Shown: positions 1 to 6,749 of the stretch, piece by piece | Position numbering within the stretch: position 1 is the first letter of the stretch | How the letters are laid out: the number at the start of each line of letters is the position of its first letter | NCBI GenBank assembly: GCA_003567055.1 | Contig: PXAW01000304.1 | Coordinates: forward strand, 1-8,306 | Direction: 5' to 3' | Length of the DNA: 8,306 nucleotides | Source: Hyphomicrobiales bacterium | GTDB lineage: Bacteria; Pseudomonadota; Alphaproteobacteria; Rhizobiales; Beijerinckiaceae | Made by a program: the position numbers and the translations under genes | The notes under the pieces: model-generated | The model's input: the letters and a program-made list of their open reading frames with translations, nothing else | What the model was told of the DNA's origin: nothing | The model's database searches: none

Positions 1-851
1 GTTTCGATCCCTCGGAAGCGCTGCGCCTGCTGCGCGACGAGGAACTCACCGTCTTCCAGGGCGTACCCGCCATGTTCGCCCGGCTCATCGAGCATGCCCG
101 CCAGACCGGACGCCCGATCGAGGCGCCGGCCCTGCGCTATGCTTCCGCCGGCGGCTCGCCGCTCGATCTCGCGCTCAAGACCCGCGTCGAGGCGGCTTTG
201 GGCGTTTCGCTGCATAACGGCTACGGCATGACCGAGCTCTCCCCGACCGTCTCGCAGACGCGCATGGACGCCCCGCGCAGCGACGACGCGACCGGCCCGC
301 TCCTGCCCGGGATCGAGGCGCGCACCGTCGATGGCGAAGGCGCCCCCCTCCCCGCCGGCGAGATCGGCACGCTCCAGGTGCGCGGCCCGACCGTGATGCT
401 CGGCTATTATCGCAACAAGGAACTCACCGACCGGGTGAAAAGCGCCGATGGCTGGTTCGATACCGGCGATCTCGCCCGTTTCGGCGAGGACGGCGCGCTT
501 TACATCGTCGGGCGCGCCAAGGACCTGATCATCCGCTCGGGCTTCAACGTCTATCCCGAAGAGATCGAGGGCGTGATCGCGGGTCATCCCGATGTGACCC
601 TCACCGCCGTGGTCGGACGCAATGTCGAGGGCAATGAGGAAGTCTGGGCCTTCGTCCAGCTGCGACCCGGTGCGGATTTCGACGAGCGGGAGATGCGCGC
701 CTTCTGCGCCGAACGTATGGCCCCCTACAAGCGCCCCACCCGCATCATCGCGCTGCCGGCACTGCCCGCCTCCTCGACCGGCAAGGTCCAGAAGGCGAAG
801 CTGCGCGAGGAAGCCGCATCCATCGCCGTGGAGCAGGCCGAAGCGGTCTGA
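1..851 (+). CDS. Acyl-CoA synthetase / AMP-dependent ligase, C-terminal part (5' end outside window)
   Basis: This is a class I adenylate-forming enzyme. Such enzymes activate a carboxylic acid with ATP to an acyl-adenylate and usually pass it to CoA. The frame is open from base 3, and a segment reading VFQGVPAMFARLIEH precedes the ATG at 72, so that ATG is internal and the gene begins before the window. Numbered from the first visible residue, the family core motifs appear in order: GYGMTE (73-78), GWFDTGD (150-156, with the ribose-binding Asp), GRAKD (170-174, hinge to the C-terminal domain), GFNVYPEEIE, and SSTGK (Lys about 261, the adenylation lysine). The C-terminal domain is complete and ends normally at TGA 849-851. 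About half of a typical 500-residue enzyme is missing. The acid it uses (fatty, aromatic or other) cannot be decided from this half. It converges on the ABC operon, so a shared function is not implied. The family call is firm and the substrate is open. Confidence 0.93.
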   Translation, partial: FDPSEALRLLRDEELTVFQGVPAMFARLIEHARQTGRPIEAPALRYASAGGSPLDLALKTRVEAALGVSLHNGYGMTELSPTVSQTRMDAPRSDDATGPLLPGIEARTVDGEGAPLPAGEIGTLQVRGPTVMLGYYRNKELTDRVKSADGWFDTGDLARFGEDGALYIVGRAKDLIIRSGFNVYPEEIEGVIAGHPDVTLTAVVGRNVEGNEEVWAFVQLRPGADFDEREMRAFCAERMAPYKRPTRIIALPALPASSTGKVQKAKLREEAASIAVEQAEAV

Positions 852-870
852 ACATGCATCTGAAAGCCAT

Positions 871-897
871 GCGCCGCGCCCGGTGAAGGCGCAGCGC
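871..897. terminator. GC hairpin between convergent genes, possible bidirectional terminator
   Basis: In the 54-base gap between two convergent stop codons there is an imperfect hairpin. GCGC (871-874) pairs with GCGC (894-897), followed by one C/A mismatch, then GCGCC (876-880) with GGCGC (888-892) around a 7-base loop. The position suits a terminator serving both strands. No T-run follows the stem on either strand, so it is not a textbook intrinsic terminator, and GC-rich DNA makes such stems common by chance. Confidence 0.4.
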
Positions 898-905
898 GAG
901 GCCCT

Positions 906-2516
906 TCACGCCGCCGCCATCTTCGCATGCGCACCCGGTACCGCCGCGAGCAGCGAGCGGGTATAGGGGTGTTTGGGGTTCTCGAAGAGCTTTGCCGTCG
1001 GCTCGAGCTCGACGATCTCGCCGCGCTGCATCACCGCGATCCGGTCACAGACCTGCGCCGCCACGCGCAGATCGTGGGTGACGAAGAGGATGGCCAGCCC
1101 CAGCCGCTTCTGCAGATCCTGGATCAGATCGAGGATCTGGGCCTGCACCGACACATCGAGCGCCGAGACGGGCTCGTCCGCCACCAGCACGTCCGGGTCG
1201 AGGGCGAGCGCACGGGCGATGCCGATGCGCTGGCGCTGACCGCCGGAGAATTCGTGCGGATAGCGCTCGGCCGATGACGCGCCGAGACCGACCAGTTCGA
1301 GCAATTCGCGGGCACGCTTCTCCGCATCCGCGCGCGGGACGCCCTGCGCCTCCGGTCCCTCGGCGATGATCCGCCCGGCGGTGCGGCGCGGGTTGAGCGA
1401 GGCGTAAGGATCCTGGAAGACCATCTGGATGCGCTTGCGCAAGGGCCGCAGCTGGCGCGGCGGCACGCCGTGGAACTCAGTATCGCCGACCTTGATATAG
1501 CCGTCATCGGGCTCGGTCAGGCGCAGGATGCAGCGTCCGACCGTGGATTTGCCGGAGCCGGATTCGCCCACGAGCCCGAGCGTCTCGCCACGCTTGATGG
1601 TGAATGCGACATCCTTCGCCGCCACCACCTTGCGCGAGCCCCCGCTGAAGAAACCGCGTCCGCCATAGGTCTTTTGCAGATTGCGCACGATCAGCGCATC
1701 CGGTTCGCCCGAGAGATCCTTGGGCGGCGGCGGCGTCAGCGAGGGAACCGCCGCGAGCAGGCGCTTTGTATAATCGTGGGTGGGATTTTGCAGCACCTCC
1801 TGCGCGCGACCGCTCTCGACGCACAGCCCGTTCTGCAACACGGCGACGTCATCGGCGATCTCGGCCACGACGCCGAAATCATGGGTGATGAACAAGACCG
1901 CCGTCCCATGCTTGTGACGCAATTCATCTACCAGCTTGAGAATCTGCGCCTGCGTCGTCACGTCGAGCGCCGTGGTCGGCTCGTCGGCGATGAGGAGCTT
2001 GGGCTCCAGCGCGAGCGCCACGGCGATCATCACGCGCTGGCGCTGGCCGCCGGAGAGTTCGTGCGGGAAAGCCCGCGCGATGTGCTTCGGATCGGGCAGC
2101 CCGACTTCCTCGAGCAGTTCGAAGGTGCGCCGCATGCGTTGCTGCGCATCGAACATGCGATGCGATTCGAAGGTCTCGAGGATCTGGTCGGATATCCGCA
2201 TGACCGGATTGAGCGAGGTCATCTGCTCCTGGAAGATCATGCCGACATCGCGTCCGCGCAGCTTGCGCATCTCACCTTCGGTGAGCCCGATGAGCTCGCG
2301 CCCGGCGAGCTTGATCGAGCCGCCCGCCGGTTTCACGGCGTTGGGCAGGAGCCCGATCACGGCATGCGCCGTCATCGATTTCCCCGAGCCCGATTCGCCC
2401 ACGACACACAAGGTCTCGCCGGCATCGATCGAGAGGCTGAGCCCCTGCACCGCATGGGCGCGATCGGCGAGTTTCGGAAGAGCGAGGGAGAGATTGTCGA
2501 TCGTCAGGACGCTCAT
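906..2516 (-). CDS. Fused two-domain ATP-binding protein of a peptide-type ABC importer (DppD-DppF/YejF-like)
   Basis: This 536-residue cytoplasmic ATPase powers the importer encoded just upstream. It holds two complete ABC domains in one chain, where Dpp/Opp systems usually use two proteins. Domain 1 has Walker A GESGSGKS (40-47), a Q-loop Gln near 96, signature LSGGQ (154-158), Walker B LLIADEP (174-180) and a switch His at 212. Domain 2 has Walker A GESGSGKS (317-324), a Q-loop Gln near 368, signature FSGGQ (423-427), Walker B VLVADEP (443-449) and His 481. Both sites look catalytically intact. Each domain ends in the C-terminal extension typical of oligopeptide/dipeptide transporter ATPases (NPTHDYTKRLLAAVP and NPKHPYTRSLLAAVP). 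The ATG at 2514-2516 overlaps the stop of the permease gene by one base (TGATG). A strong GGAGGG ribosome site lies six bases upstream, inside the permease gene. Length and layout match YejF/GsiA-type fused ATPases. The substrate is unknown. Confidence 0.95.
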   Translation of the reverse strand: MSVLTIDNLSLALPKLADRAHAVQGLSLSIDAGETLCVVGESGSGKSMTAHAVIGLLPNAVKPAGGSIKLAGRELIGLTEGEMRKLRGRDVGMIFQEQMTSLNPVMRISDQILETFESHRMFDAQQRMRRTFELLEEVGLPDPKHIARAFPHELSGGQRQRVMIAVALALEPKLLIADEPTTALDVTTQAQILKLVDELRHKHGTAVLFITHDFGVVAEIADDVAVLQNGLCVESGRAQEVLQNPTHDYTKRLLAAVPSLTPPPPKDLSGEPDALIVRNLQKTYGGRGFFSGGSRKVVAAKDVAFTIKRGETLGLVGESGSGKSTVGRCILRLTEPDDGYIKVGDTEFHGVPPRQLRPLRKRIQMVFQDPYASLNPRRTAGRIIAEGPEAQGVPRADAEKRARELLELVGLGASSAERYPHEFSGGQRQRIGIARALALDPDVLVADEPVSALDVSVQAQILDLIQDLQKRLGLAILFVTHDLRVAAQVCDRIAVMQRGEIVELEPTAKLFENPKHPYTRSLLAAVPGAHAKMAAA

Positions 2517-3355
2517 CAGCCACCCTCCCGCGAGAGACGCGGATTGAGCGCGTCGTTGAGCCCCTCACCCACCAGGTTGAGGGCGAGCACCGTGAGGAAG
2601 ATCGCCACACCGGGGAAGAAGCTGATCCACCAGGCCTCGATCAGGCGCGTACGCCCGGCGCCGATCATGTAGCCCCAGGTCATCATGTTGGGATCTCCCA
2701 GCCCGAGGAAGGAGAGCGCCGATTCGAGCAGGATCGCCGAGGCGACCATGATCGAGGCCATCACCGTGATCGGCGCGATCGTGTTGGGCAGGACCTGCGT
2801 CAGGATGATCCGCGAGGTCGATTGCCCGATCACGATCGAGGCCTGCACATATTCGCGCGTGCGCAACGACAATACCTCCCCGCGCACCAGACGCGCCACC
2901 GGCGGCCAGGAGACGATGGCGATGGCGAGCACGATCGAATACAGCGACGGTTGCAGGATCGCCACGATGACGATGGCGAGCGCGAAGGCGGGGATGGTCT
3001 GGAAGAACTCGGTGAAGCGCATCAGCGCATCATCGATCAGCCCGCCGAAATATCCCGCGAGCGCACCGATCGGGATCCCGATCGCCAGCGCCGTCAGGGT
3101 CGAGACGAGCCCGATGATCAGCGAAACGCGGGCCCCGTGCATGATTCCGGAGGCGACGTCGCGCCCCAGCGCATCGGTGCCGAGCCAGAACCCGCCCGGC
3201 GACATCGGCGGCAGGAACGGGCGCGTCACCATCCGCCATGGCGATGTCGGATACAGGACCGGGGCGAGAATCGCCGCTGCGAGGATGATCGCCAGAATGA
3301 TCAGGCCGACCACCGCGCCCTTGTTGCGGGCAAAGCGTTTGAAGAATGCCTTCAT
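2516..3355 (-). CDS. DppC-like ABC transporter permease
   Basis: This 279-residue inner-membrane protein is one of the two channel subunits of the peptide-type importer. It opens with the short N-terminal OppC/DppC segment (FKRFARNKGAVVGL) and a first membrane helix at about 14-34. Next comes the family stretch LGTDALGRDVASGI (58-71), which leads into the core permease domain with roughly five more helices (about 77-100, 121-139, 138-155, 196-216, 245-263). The EAA coupling loop, which docks on the ATPase, is visible around 169-191 (YVQASIVIGQ to QVLPN). The FLGLGD motif (216-221) and the ending VGEGLNDALNPR are typical of the family. The start ATG overlaps the stop of the DppB-like gene by four bases (ATGA), and a GAGG ribosome site lies about seven bases ahead. 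The length is normal for the family and no defect is visible. Confidence 0.95.
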   Translation of the reverse strand: MKAFFKRFARNKGAVVGLIILAIILAAAILAPVLYPTSPWRMVTRPFLPPMSPGGFWLGTDALGRDVASGIMHGARVSLIIGLVSTLTALAIGIPIGALAGYFGGLIDDALMRFTEFFQTIPAFALAIVIVAILQPSLYSIVLAIAIVSWPPVARLVRGEVLSLRTREYVQASIVIGQSTSRIILTQVLPNTIAPITVMASIMVASAILLESALSFLGLGDPNMMTWGYMIGAGRTRLIEAWWISFFPGVAIFLTVLALNLVGEGLNDALNPRLSREGG

Positions 3356-4329
3356 CGTCCCACCTCGATGCGCGGATCGGCCACGCGATAGACGACATCC
3401 GTAATCAGGTTGAACAAAACCACCATGGCGGAGGAGACGAAGAACACGCCGAGCAGCACCTGATAGTCACGTTGCGCCAGCGCCTCGAACATCAGCCGCC
3501 CGATTCCCGGCCAGCCGAACACCGTCTCCGTCAGCACCGCGCCGCCGACGATCTGCCCGGCCTGGAGGCCGGCCAGGGTCACCACCGGCAGGATGGCGTT
3601 GCGCGCGATATGCCGGCGCACGATGCGCCCTTCCGGAACGCCCTTCGCCCGGGCGGTCTTGACGAAATCCGAGCCCGCGATCTCCAGCATCGAGGCGCGC
3701 ATCATGCGCGTATAGAGCGCGGTGAAGAACAGCCCCAGCGTGGTCGCCGGCAGGATCAGGTGCATGCCCACATCCAGCGCGTGGCGCAGGCCGGTATAGC
3801 CCGCCCCGATCGTACGAAAGCCCGTATTGGGCAGCCAGCCGAGCCAGAGCGCGAAGATGATCTGGCTCATCAGCGCGATCCAGAACAGCGGCGTCGCATA
3901 GAAGAACAGCGCCCCGGTGGTGATCGCCGTGTCGGACCATTTGCCGACCCTGCGCGCGGCGAGGATGCCGAAGATGATGCCGAGCGTCAGCGAGAAGATG
4001 AAGGCCGCACCGGTCAGCAGCAGCGTCGCCGGCAGGCGCTCCATGATCAGTTCGAGCACCGGGCGTCCCTGGCGATAGGAAAAGCCGAGATCGAGGGTGA
4101 TGATGTCGGTCAGATAGATCCAGAGCTGCGTCATGATCGGCTGATCGAGGCCGAACTGCTCGCGCAATTGCCGCAGGAATTCCTCGTCCGCCGCCCCCGC
4201 CTCGCCGGCGAGCACCGAGGCCGGATCGCCCGGCGCGGCGCGTATGAGAAAGAAGTTCATGGTCGCGATGGCGATCAGGACGATGACGCCCTTGACCAGC
4301 CGCCCCGCGATGAAGCGCAAAAGAGGCAT
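3352..4329 (-). CDS. DppB-like ABC transporter permease
   Basis: This 325-residue inner-membrane protein is the second channel subunit of the importer. The N-terminal helix (about 10-30, LVKGVIVLIAIATMNFFLIR) is followed by APGDP, a hallmark of DppB/OppB permeases. A periplasmic segment follows with the family pattern LREQFGLDQP and DLGFSYRQGRPV. The core permease domain then runs through about five helices (100-124, 136-166, 188-207, 246-266, 290-313). The EAA loop is at about 221-244 (DFVKTARAKGV to HIARN), and the C-terminal motif VFGWPGIGRL is at 270-279. The protein ends in ADPRIEVGR, as usual. The ATG at 4327-4329 is preceded only by a modest GGGTGA ribosome site, weaker than those of the other operon genes. 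It lies 101 bases after the binding-protein stop, behind a strong hairpin, which could lower permease output relative to the binding protein. Confidence 0.95.
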   Translation of the reverse strand: MPLLRFIAGRLVKGVIVLIAIATMNFFLIRAAPGDPASVLAGEAGAADEEFLRQLREQFGLDQPIMTQLWIYLTDIITLDLGFSYRQGRPVLELIMERLPATLLLTGAAFIFSLTLGIIFGILAARRVGKWSDTAITTGALFFYATPLFWIALMSQIIFALWLGWLPNTGFRTIGAGYTGLRHALDVGMHLILPATTLGLFFTALYTRMMRASMLEIAGSDFVKTARAKGVPEGRIVRRHIARNAILPVVTLAGLQAGQIVGGAVLTETVFGWPGIGRLMFEALAQRDYQVLLGVFFVSSAMVVLFNLITDVVYRVADPRIEVGR

Positions 4330-4384
4330 CTGTCACCCACGCTGATTGAAGCCGGTAGCGCCGCAAGAACGGCGTGCAGGGAGC

Positions 4385-4413
4385 GCTTCCGGGGCGATTG
4401 CGGCCCCGGAAGC
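4385..4413 (-). promoter_or_regulatory. Strong intercistronic hairpin after the binding-protein gene
   Basis: A perfect 11-base inverted repeat, GCTTCCGGGGC (4385-4395) and GCCCCGGAAGC (4403-4413), surrounds a 7-base loop. It begins 17 bases after the binding-protein stop codon and ends about 55 bases before the DppB-like start. No T-run follows it in the direction of transcription, so full termination is unlikely. In importer operons such structures often protect the 3' end of the binding-protein message or partly attenuate transcription, giving excess binding protein over membrane subunits. A second, weaker stem (CGCCG 4359-4363 with CGGCG 4370-4374) follows it. The structure is seen; the function is inferred. 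Confidence 0.65.
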
Positions 4414-4430
4414 TTCGAGCAATCAGCTGC

Positions 4431-6017
4431 TTACTGCTGCAGCCAGGCGTCGCGGAAGGTGTCGTTGACACCGATCGCCGTGGTGATGAAATCCTGCAGA
4501 TCGCAGCGATAGACGGTCGGGAAGTCCATCTCGATCATCCACAGCACCGGCAGCTCGTCCACGAGGATCTCCTGCACCCGCTGATAGAGCGCCGGGCGAT
4601 CCTCGGACGCTGCATTGGCCGCCTCGGCAAAGAGCCGGTCGACCTCCTCGTTGGCATAGCCCATCACGTTGGAGAACGGGTTGCCCTGCACGATGTTGCT
4701 CGACACGTAGGAGCGCGAGACGCCCAGCGCCGGATCACCGTACTGATAGAGGAAGTTGTGGGTCATCTGGAAGTTGAAGCTGCCCACGCGCTCCGACCAG
4801 CCGGCCACATCCGTGGTGACGAGGTTCATGTTGATGCCCACGTCTTCCAGATTCTGCCGCGTGGCCTCGGCCCAGCGCGTCCAGGTCTCGCCGTAAGGCA
4901 GCACCAGGAAGTCGATGGTCTCACCGTCATAGCTCGATTCCGCGATCAGCTCGCGGGCGCGATCGGGATCGAACGCATATTCCGGCAGATCGGTGGAGTG
5001 GAACAGCGTGCGCGAGGAGATCGGGCTGTTGGCGACCGTGCCGAAGCCGGACCAGACCACGTCGCGGGCGAAATCCCGGTCAATGGCGTGCATCATCGCC
5101 TGGCGGAAGCTCTTTTCCGCGAGCGCGCCCTCACGCACATTGAGCGCGACCCAGGCATGCGGCGAGAACATTTCCCAGCCCGCCGTGGTGACGCAGACAT
5201 TGTCCTGCTGCTCGAGCCGCGGCACGTCGAAGATTTCGACCGAACCGCCGGTCAGCACGTCGATCGTGCCGGTCTCGAACGCCACCGCACGCGAGGCGGC
5301 ATCCGGGATGAAGCGGTAATAGACCTCGTCGATATAGGGACGGCCTTCGAGATAATAATCCTCGTTGCGCTCCAGATGCACGTAGGAGCCGCTATCCCAT
5401 TCGACGAACTTCATCGGCCCGGTGCCGATCGGCGTCGCATTCATCGGATTGGCGCGGTAATCGGTGCCCTCGTAGATGTGCCTGGGGATCATCGGCGTGG
5501 TGCCGACCTCGAAGCTCAGCATGATCGGCTCGAAGGGCTCGTTGAGCGTGATCGTCACTTCGTAATCGCCGGTCTTCTCGATGGAGGCGACCTGCGCGTT
5601 GACTGTCGGGCGCCAGCGCGGATGCACCTCGCGCAGGAAGACGTCGAGCGAGAAGATCACGTCATCGGCGGTAAACGGCTCGCCGTCGTGCCACAGCACG
5701 CCCTCGCGCAGCTTGAAGGTGTAGACGAGCTGGTCGTCCGAGATCTCCCAGCTCTCCGCCAGCGAGGGCTGCGGCGTGAGATCGGTGTCATAGCGCAGGA
5801 GCGATTCGTAGATATCGCCCGCGATCATCTGGGTGGGGCCGTTCTGGAACAGGCCGAGCATCAGGCTCGGCGGCTCCGGGGTGACGGCGAGCTGCACGGT
5901 CCCGCCGCGCTGCGGCTCGGCCTTGGCGTCCTGCGGCTGCATCGCGACGACGCCGGCGCTCAGCAGAAGTGCCAATGCGGTCGTGGCGAGCGCGCGCCCT
6001 GTCTTTTTCTGGATCAT
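4431..6017 (-). CDS. Periplasmic substrate-binding protein of a peptide-type ABC importer (SBP_bac_5 family)
   Basis: This 528-residue exported protein captures the solute and delivers it to the permeases encoded downstream. The start chosen is the ATG at 6015-6017. An AGAGGGA ribosome site lies five bases upstream, and the next residues form a clear Sec signal peptide: MIQKKTGR, then a hydrophobic stretch (ALATTALALLLSAGVVA), then a likely cleavage after AKA at residue 33. The frame stays open to 6158, but that extension is not signal-like and overlaps the promoter. Family 5 motifs follow in order: GGTVQLAV (38-45), LAESWEI (86-92), the FKLREGVLWHDGEPFTADDV block (101-120), GTGPMKFVEW (198-207) and FRQAMMHAIDRD (304-315). 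Two cysteines (275 and 505) could pair in the periplasm. The protein lacks a lipobox, so it should be soluble in the periplasm. Members of this family bind peptides, nickel, opines, glutathione or sugars. Nothing here identifies the ligand. Confidence 0.95.
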   Translation of the reverse strand: MIQKKTGRALATTALALLLSAGVVAMQPQDAKAEPQRGGTVQLAVTPEPPSLMLGLFQNGPTQMIAGDIYESLLRYDTDLTPQPSLAESWEISDDQLVYTFKLREGVLWHDGEPFTADDVIFSLDVFLREVHPRWRPTVNAQVASIEKTGDYEVTITLNEPFEPIMLSFEVGTTPMIPRHIYEGTDYRANPMNATPIGTGPMKFVEWDSGSYVHLERNEDYYLEGRPYIDEVYYRFIPDAASRAVAFETGTIDVLTGGSVEIFDVPRLEQQDNVCVTTAGWEMFSPHAWVALNVREGALAEKSFRQAMMHAIDRDFARDVVWSGFGTVANSPISSRTLFHSTDLPEYAFDPDRARELIAESSYDGETIDFLVLPYGETWTRWAEATRQNLEDVGINMNLVTTDVAGWSERVGSFNFQMTHNFLYQYGDPALGVSRSYVSSNIVQGNPFSNVMGYANEEVDRLFAEAANAASEDRPALYQRVQEILVDELPVLWMIEMDFPTVYRCDLQDFITTAIGVNDTFRDAWLQQ

Positions 6018-6022
6018 GATCG

Positions 6023-6029
6023 TCCCTCT
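6023..6029 (-). promoter_or_regulatory. Ribosome binding site deciding the binding-protein start
   Basis: AGAGGGA on the minus strand, five bases before the ATG at 6015-6017. It supports this start over the upstream in-frame TTG at 6156-6158, which would add 47 residues that do not look like a signal peptide. Confidence 0.75.
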
Positions 6030-6082
6030 GGTTTCTGGACTCGTTTTTCGCTTTCGCGGGCTTCTTGCGGCCCCGGATGTCA

Positions 6083-6102
6083 CGGATGGTTCAAGCCACC
6101 CG
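6083..6102 (-). promoter_or_regulatory. Hairpin near the 5' end of the predicted importer transcript
   Basis: In RNA sense, CGGGUGG pairs with CCAUCCG (one G-U pair) around the loop CUUGAA. It begins only about six bases after the predicted transcription start, in a leader of about 90 bases. It may stabilise the 5' end of the message. It does not match any riboswitch I know, and a 7-base stem in GC-rich DNA could be chance. Confidence 0.35.
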
Positions 6103-6114
6103 CCTCCTGTCCCG

Positions 6115-6143
6115 ATTAGAGAGATTTCGCTTCCCTGCGTCAA
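6115..6143 (-). promoter_or_regulatory. Sigma-70-like promoter of the ABC importer operon
   Basis: On the minus strand, TTGACG (6143-6138) and TCTAAT (6120-6115) are separated by exactly 17 bases. Each matches five of six positions of the -35 and -10 consensus. Transcription would start near 6108, leaving a leader of about 90 bases before the binding-protein ATG. The location, in the only sizeable gap ahead of the operon, supports it. A second TTGACA at 6195-6190 lacks a -10 box at a suitable distance. Confidence 0.7.
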
Positions 6144-6165
6144 ATGATGACGAAACAAGGGAAGC
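6129..6165. promoter_or_regulatory. Nested inverted repeat over the -35 box, candidate operator
   Basis: An outer perfect 8-base repeat, GCTTCCCT (6129-6136) and AGGGAAGC (6158-6165), encloses an inner perfect 5-base repeat, CGTCA (6138-6142) and TGACG (6148-6152), with loop AATGA. The inner left arm is the -35 box of the importer promoter. The position suits a repressor or activator site. The same bases could also fold as an RNA hairpin ending transcription from yjbQ, but no T-run follows. The regulator is unknown and no regulator gene is in the window. Confidence 0.55.
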
Positions 6166-6226
6166 CGGCCGGCATTGATGGCGAAATCATGTCAATCCAA
6201 TGGGATGGCCGGCGCGTCAGGCCTGA
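6164..6226. repeat. Two 10-base palindromes in the intergenic region
   Basis: GCCGGCCGGC (6164-6173) and TCAGGCCTGA (6217-6226) are perfect palindromes about 43 bases apart, upstream of the importer promoter and downstream of yjbQ. The first abuts the outer arm of the nested repeat. The rest of the gap from 6227 to 6296 shows only a weak stem (ATGCA 6282-6286 with TGCAT 6293-6297, sharing one base with the yjbQ stop codon). No convincing intrinsic terminator for yjbQ and no small ORF is evident there. A function for the palindromes is not established. Confidence 0.35.
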
Positions 6227-6296
6227 AAATACCCGATTTCACGCTCGTCTTGCATGAAAGCTAAAAGCGGGATGGGCATCTATGCACGTTTTTGCA

Positions 6297-6725
6297 TCAT
6301 GCCGAAATATGAAGCAGCACCTCACGGTCATGGGCCGCTGCACGATGCTCGAACAGGTAGATGCCCTGCCAGGTGCCGAGTGCGAGCTTGCCATCCATGA
6401 TCGGGATCGACAGCGATGTCTGCGTCAGCGCCGCCTTGATATGGGCCGGCATGTCGTCGGGCCCCTCGATCGAGTGCACCACCCATTCCATCCCCTCGGG
6501 CACGAGGCGGGCGAAGAATTCCTGCAGATCGGCGCGGACATCCGGGTCGGCATTCTCCTGGATCAGCAGCGAGCATGAGGTATGGCGCACGAACAGCGTC
6601 AACAAACCGGTCTCGATGCCGCTTTCGCGCACGAAGAGCGAGACGATCGGCGTGAACTCGGTAAGTCCCGGCCCATCGCTGCGAATCGTCAGGCTCGTCT
6701 GTCTGTGCCGGCCCGTGCTGCTCAT
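6297..6725 (-). CDS. yjbQ: YjbQ / UPF0047 family protein (secondary thiamine-phosphate synthase-like)
   Basis: This small cytoplasmic protein of 142 residues is the usual length for the family. The conserved blocks are clear: HTSCSLLIQENADPDVR (48-64), GPDDMPAHIKAAL (88-100), and the family signature DGKLALGTWQGIYLFEHR (111-128) with its conserved GTWQ and Glu. Some members show weak thiamine-phosphate synthase activity and can rescue thiE mutants, hence the name. The main physiological role is not settled, and the conserved His/Asp/Glu residues suggest a metal site. The ATG at 6723-6725 has AGGGGG five bases upstream. The gene lies 24 bases after the stop of the multicopper oxidase on the same strand, so the two are probably co-transcribed. 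No thiamine gene or thiamine riboswitch is seen nearby. The family call is firm and the function is uncertain. Confidence 0.93.
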   Translation of the reverse strand: MSSTGRHRQTSLTIRSDGPGLTEFTPIVSLFVRESGIETGLLTLFVRHTSCSLLIQENADPDVRADLQEFFARLVPEGMEWVVHSIEGPDDMPAHIKAALTQTSLSIPIMDGKLALGTWQGIYLFEHRAAAHDREVLLHISA

Positions 6726-6749
6726 CTGCGCCCCCTCGTTTCGATGCTG

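Noticed and set aside
1470..2672. A 400-codon open frame on the plus strand opposite the fused ATPase
   Set aside because: The minus strand carries two complete sets of ABC motifs. The plus-strand frame has no domain and crosses a gene boundary.
3346..4512. A 388-codon open frame on the plus strand opposite the DppB-like permease
   Set aside because: The strongly charged, Arg/Gln/Glu-rich translation is the complement of hydrophobic permease codons. The real gene is on the minus strand.
4374..6119. A 581-codon open frame on the plus strand opposite the binding-protein gene
   Set aside because: It mirrors a gene with a clear signal peptide and family motifs. Its translation is rich in Arg, His, Asp and Gly with no recognisable domain, as expected for the antisense of a GC-rich gene.
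6018..6158. A 47-residue upstream extension of the binding protein from a TTG at 6158
   Set aside because: The extension is not signal-like, would bury the true signal peptide, and covers the predicted promoter. The ATG at 6017 has a good ribosome site.
6129..6165. Intrinsic terminator for yjbQ
   Set aside because: The dyad lies more than 130 bases past the stop, no T-run follows, and it overlaps a near-consensus promoter, so an operator is the better reading, though not proven.
6167..6195. A second promoter from TTGACA at 6195-6190
   Set aside because: The -35 match is perfect, but the bases 16 to 18 positions downstream are GC-only and do not resemble a -10 box.
6018..6296. A thiamine or other riboswitch ahead of the importer or near yjbQ
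   Set aside because: I looked for the conserved thiamine-pyrophosphate riboswitch elements in the minus-strand leader and did not find them. The leader after the predicted start is only about 90 bases.
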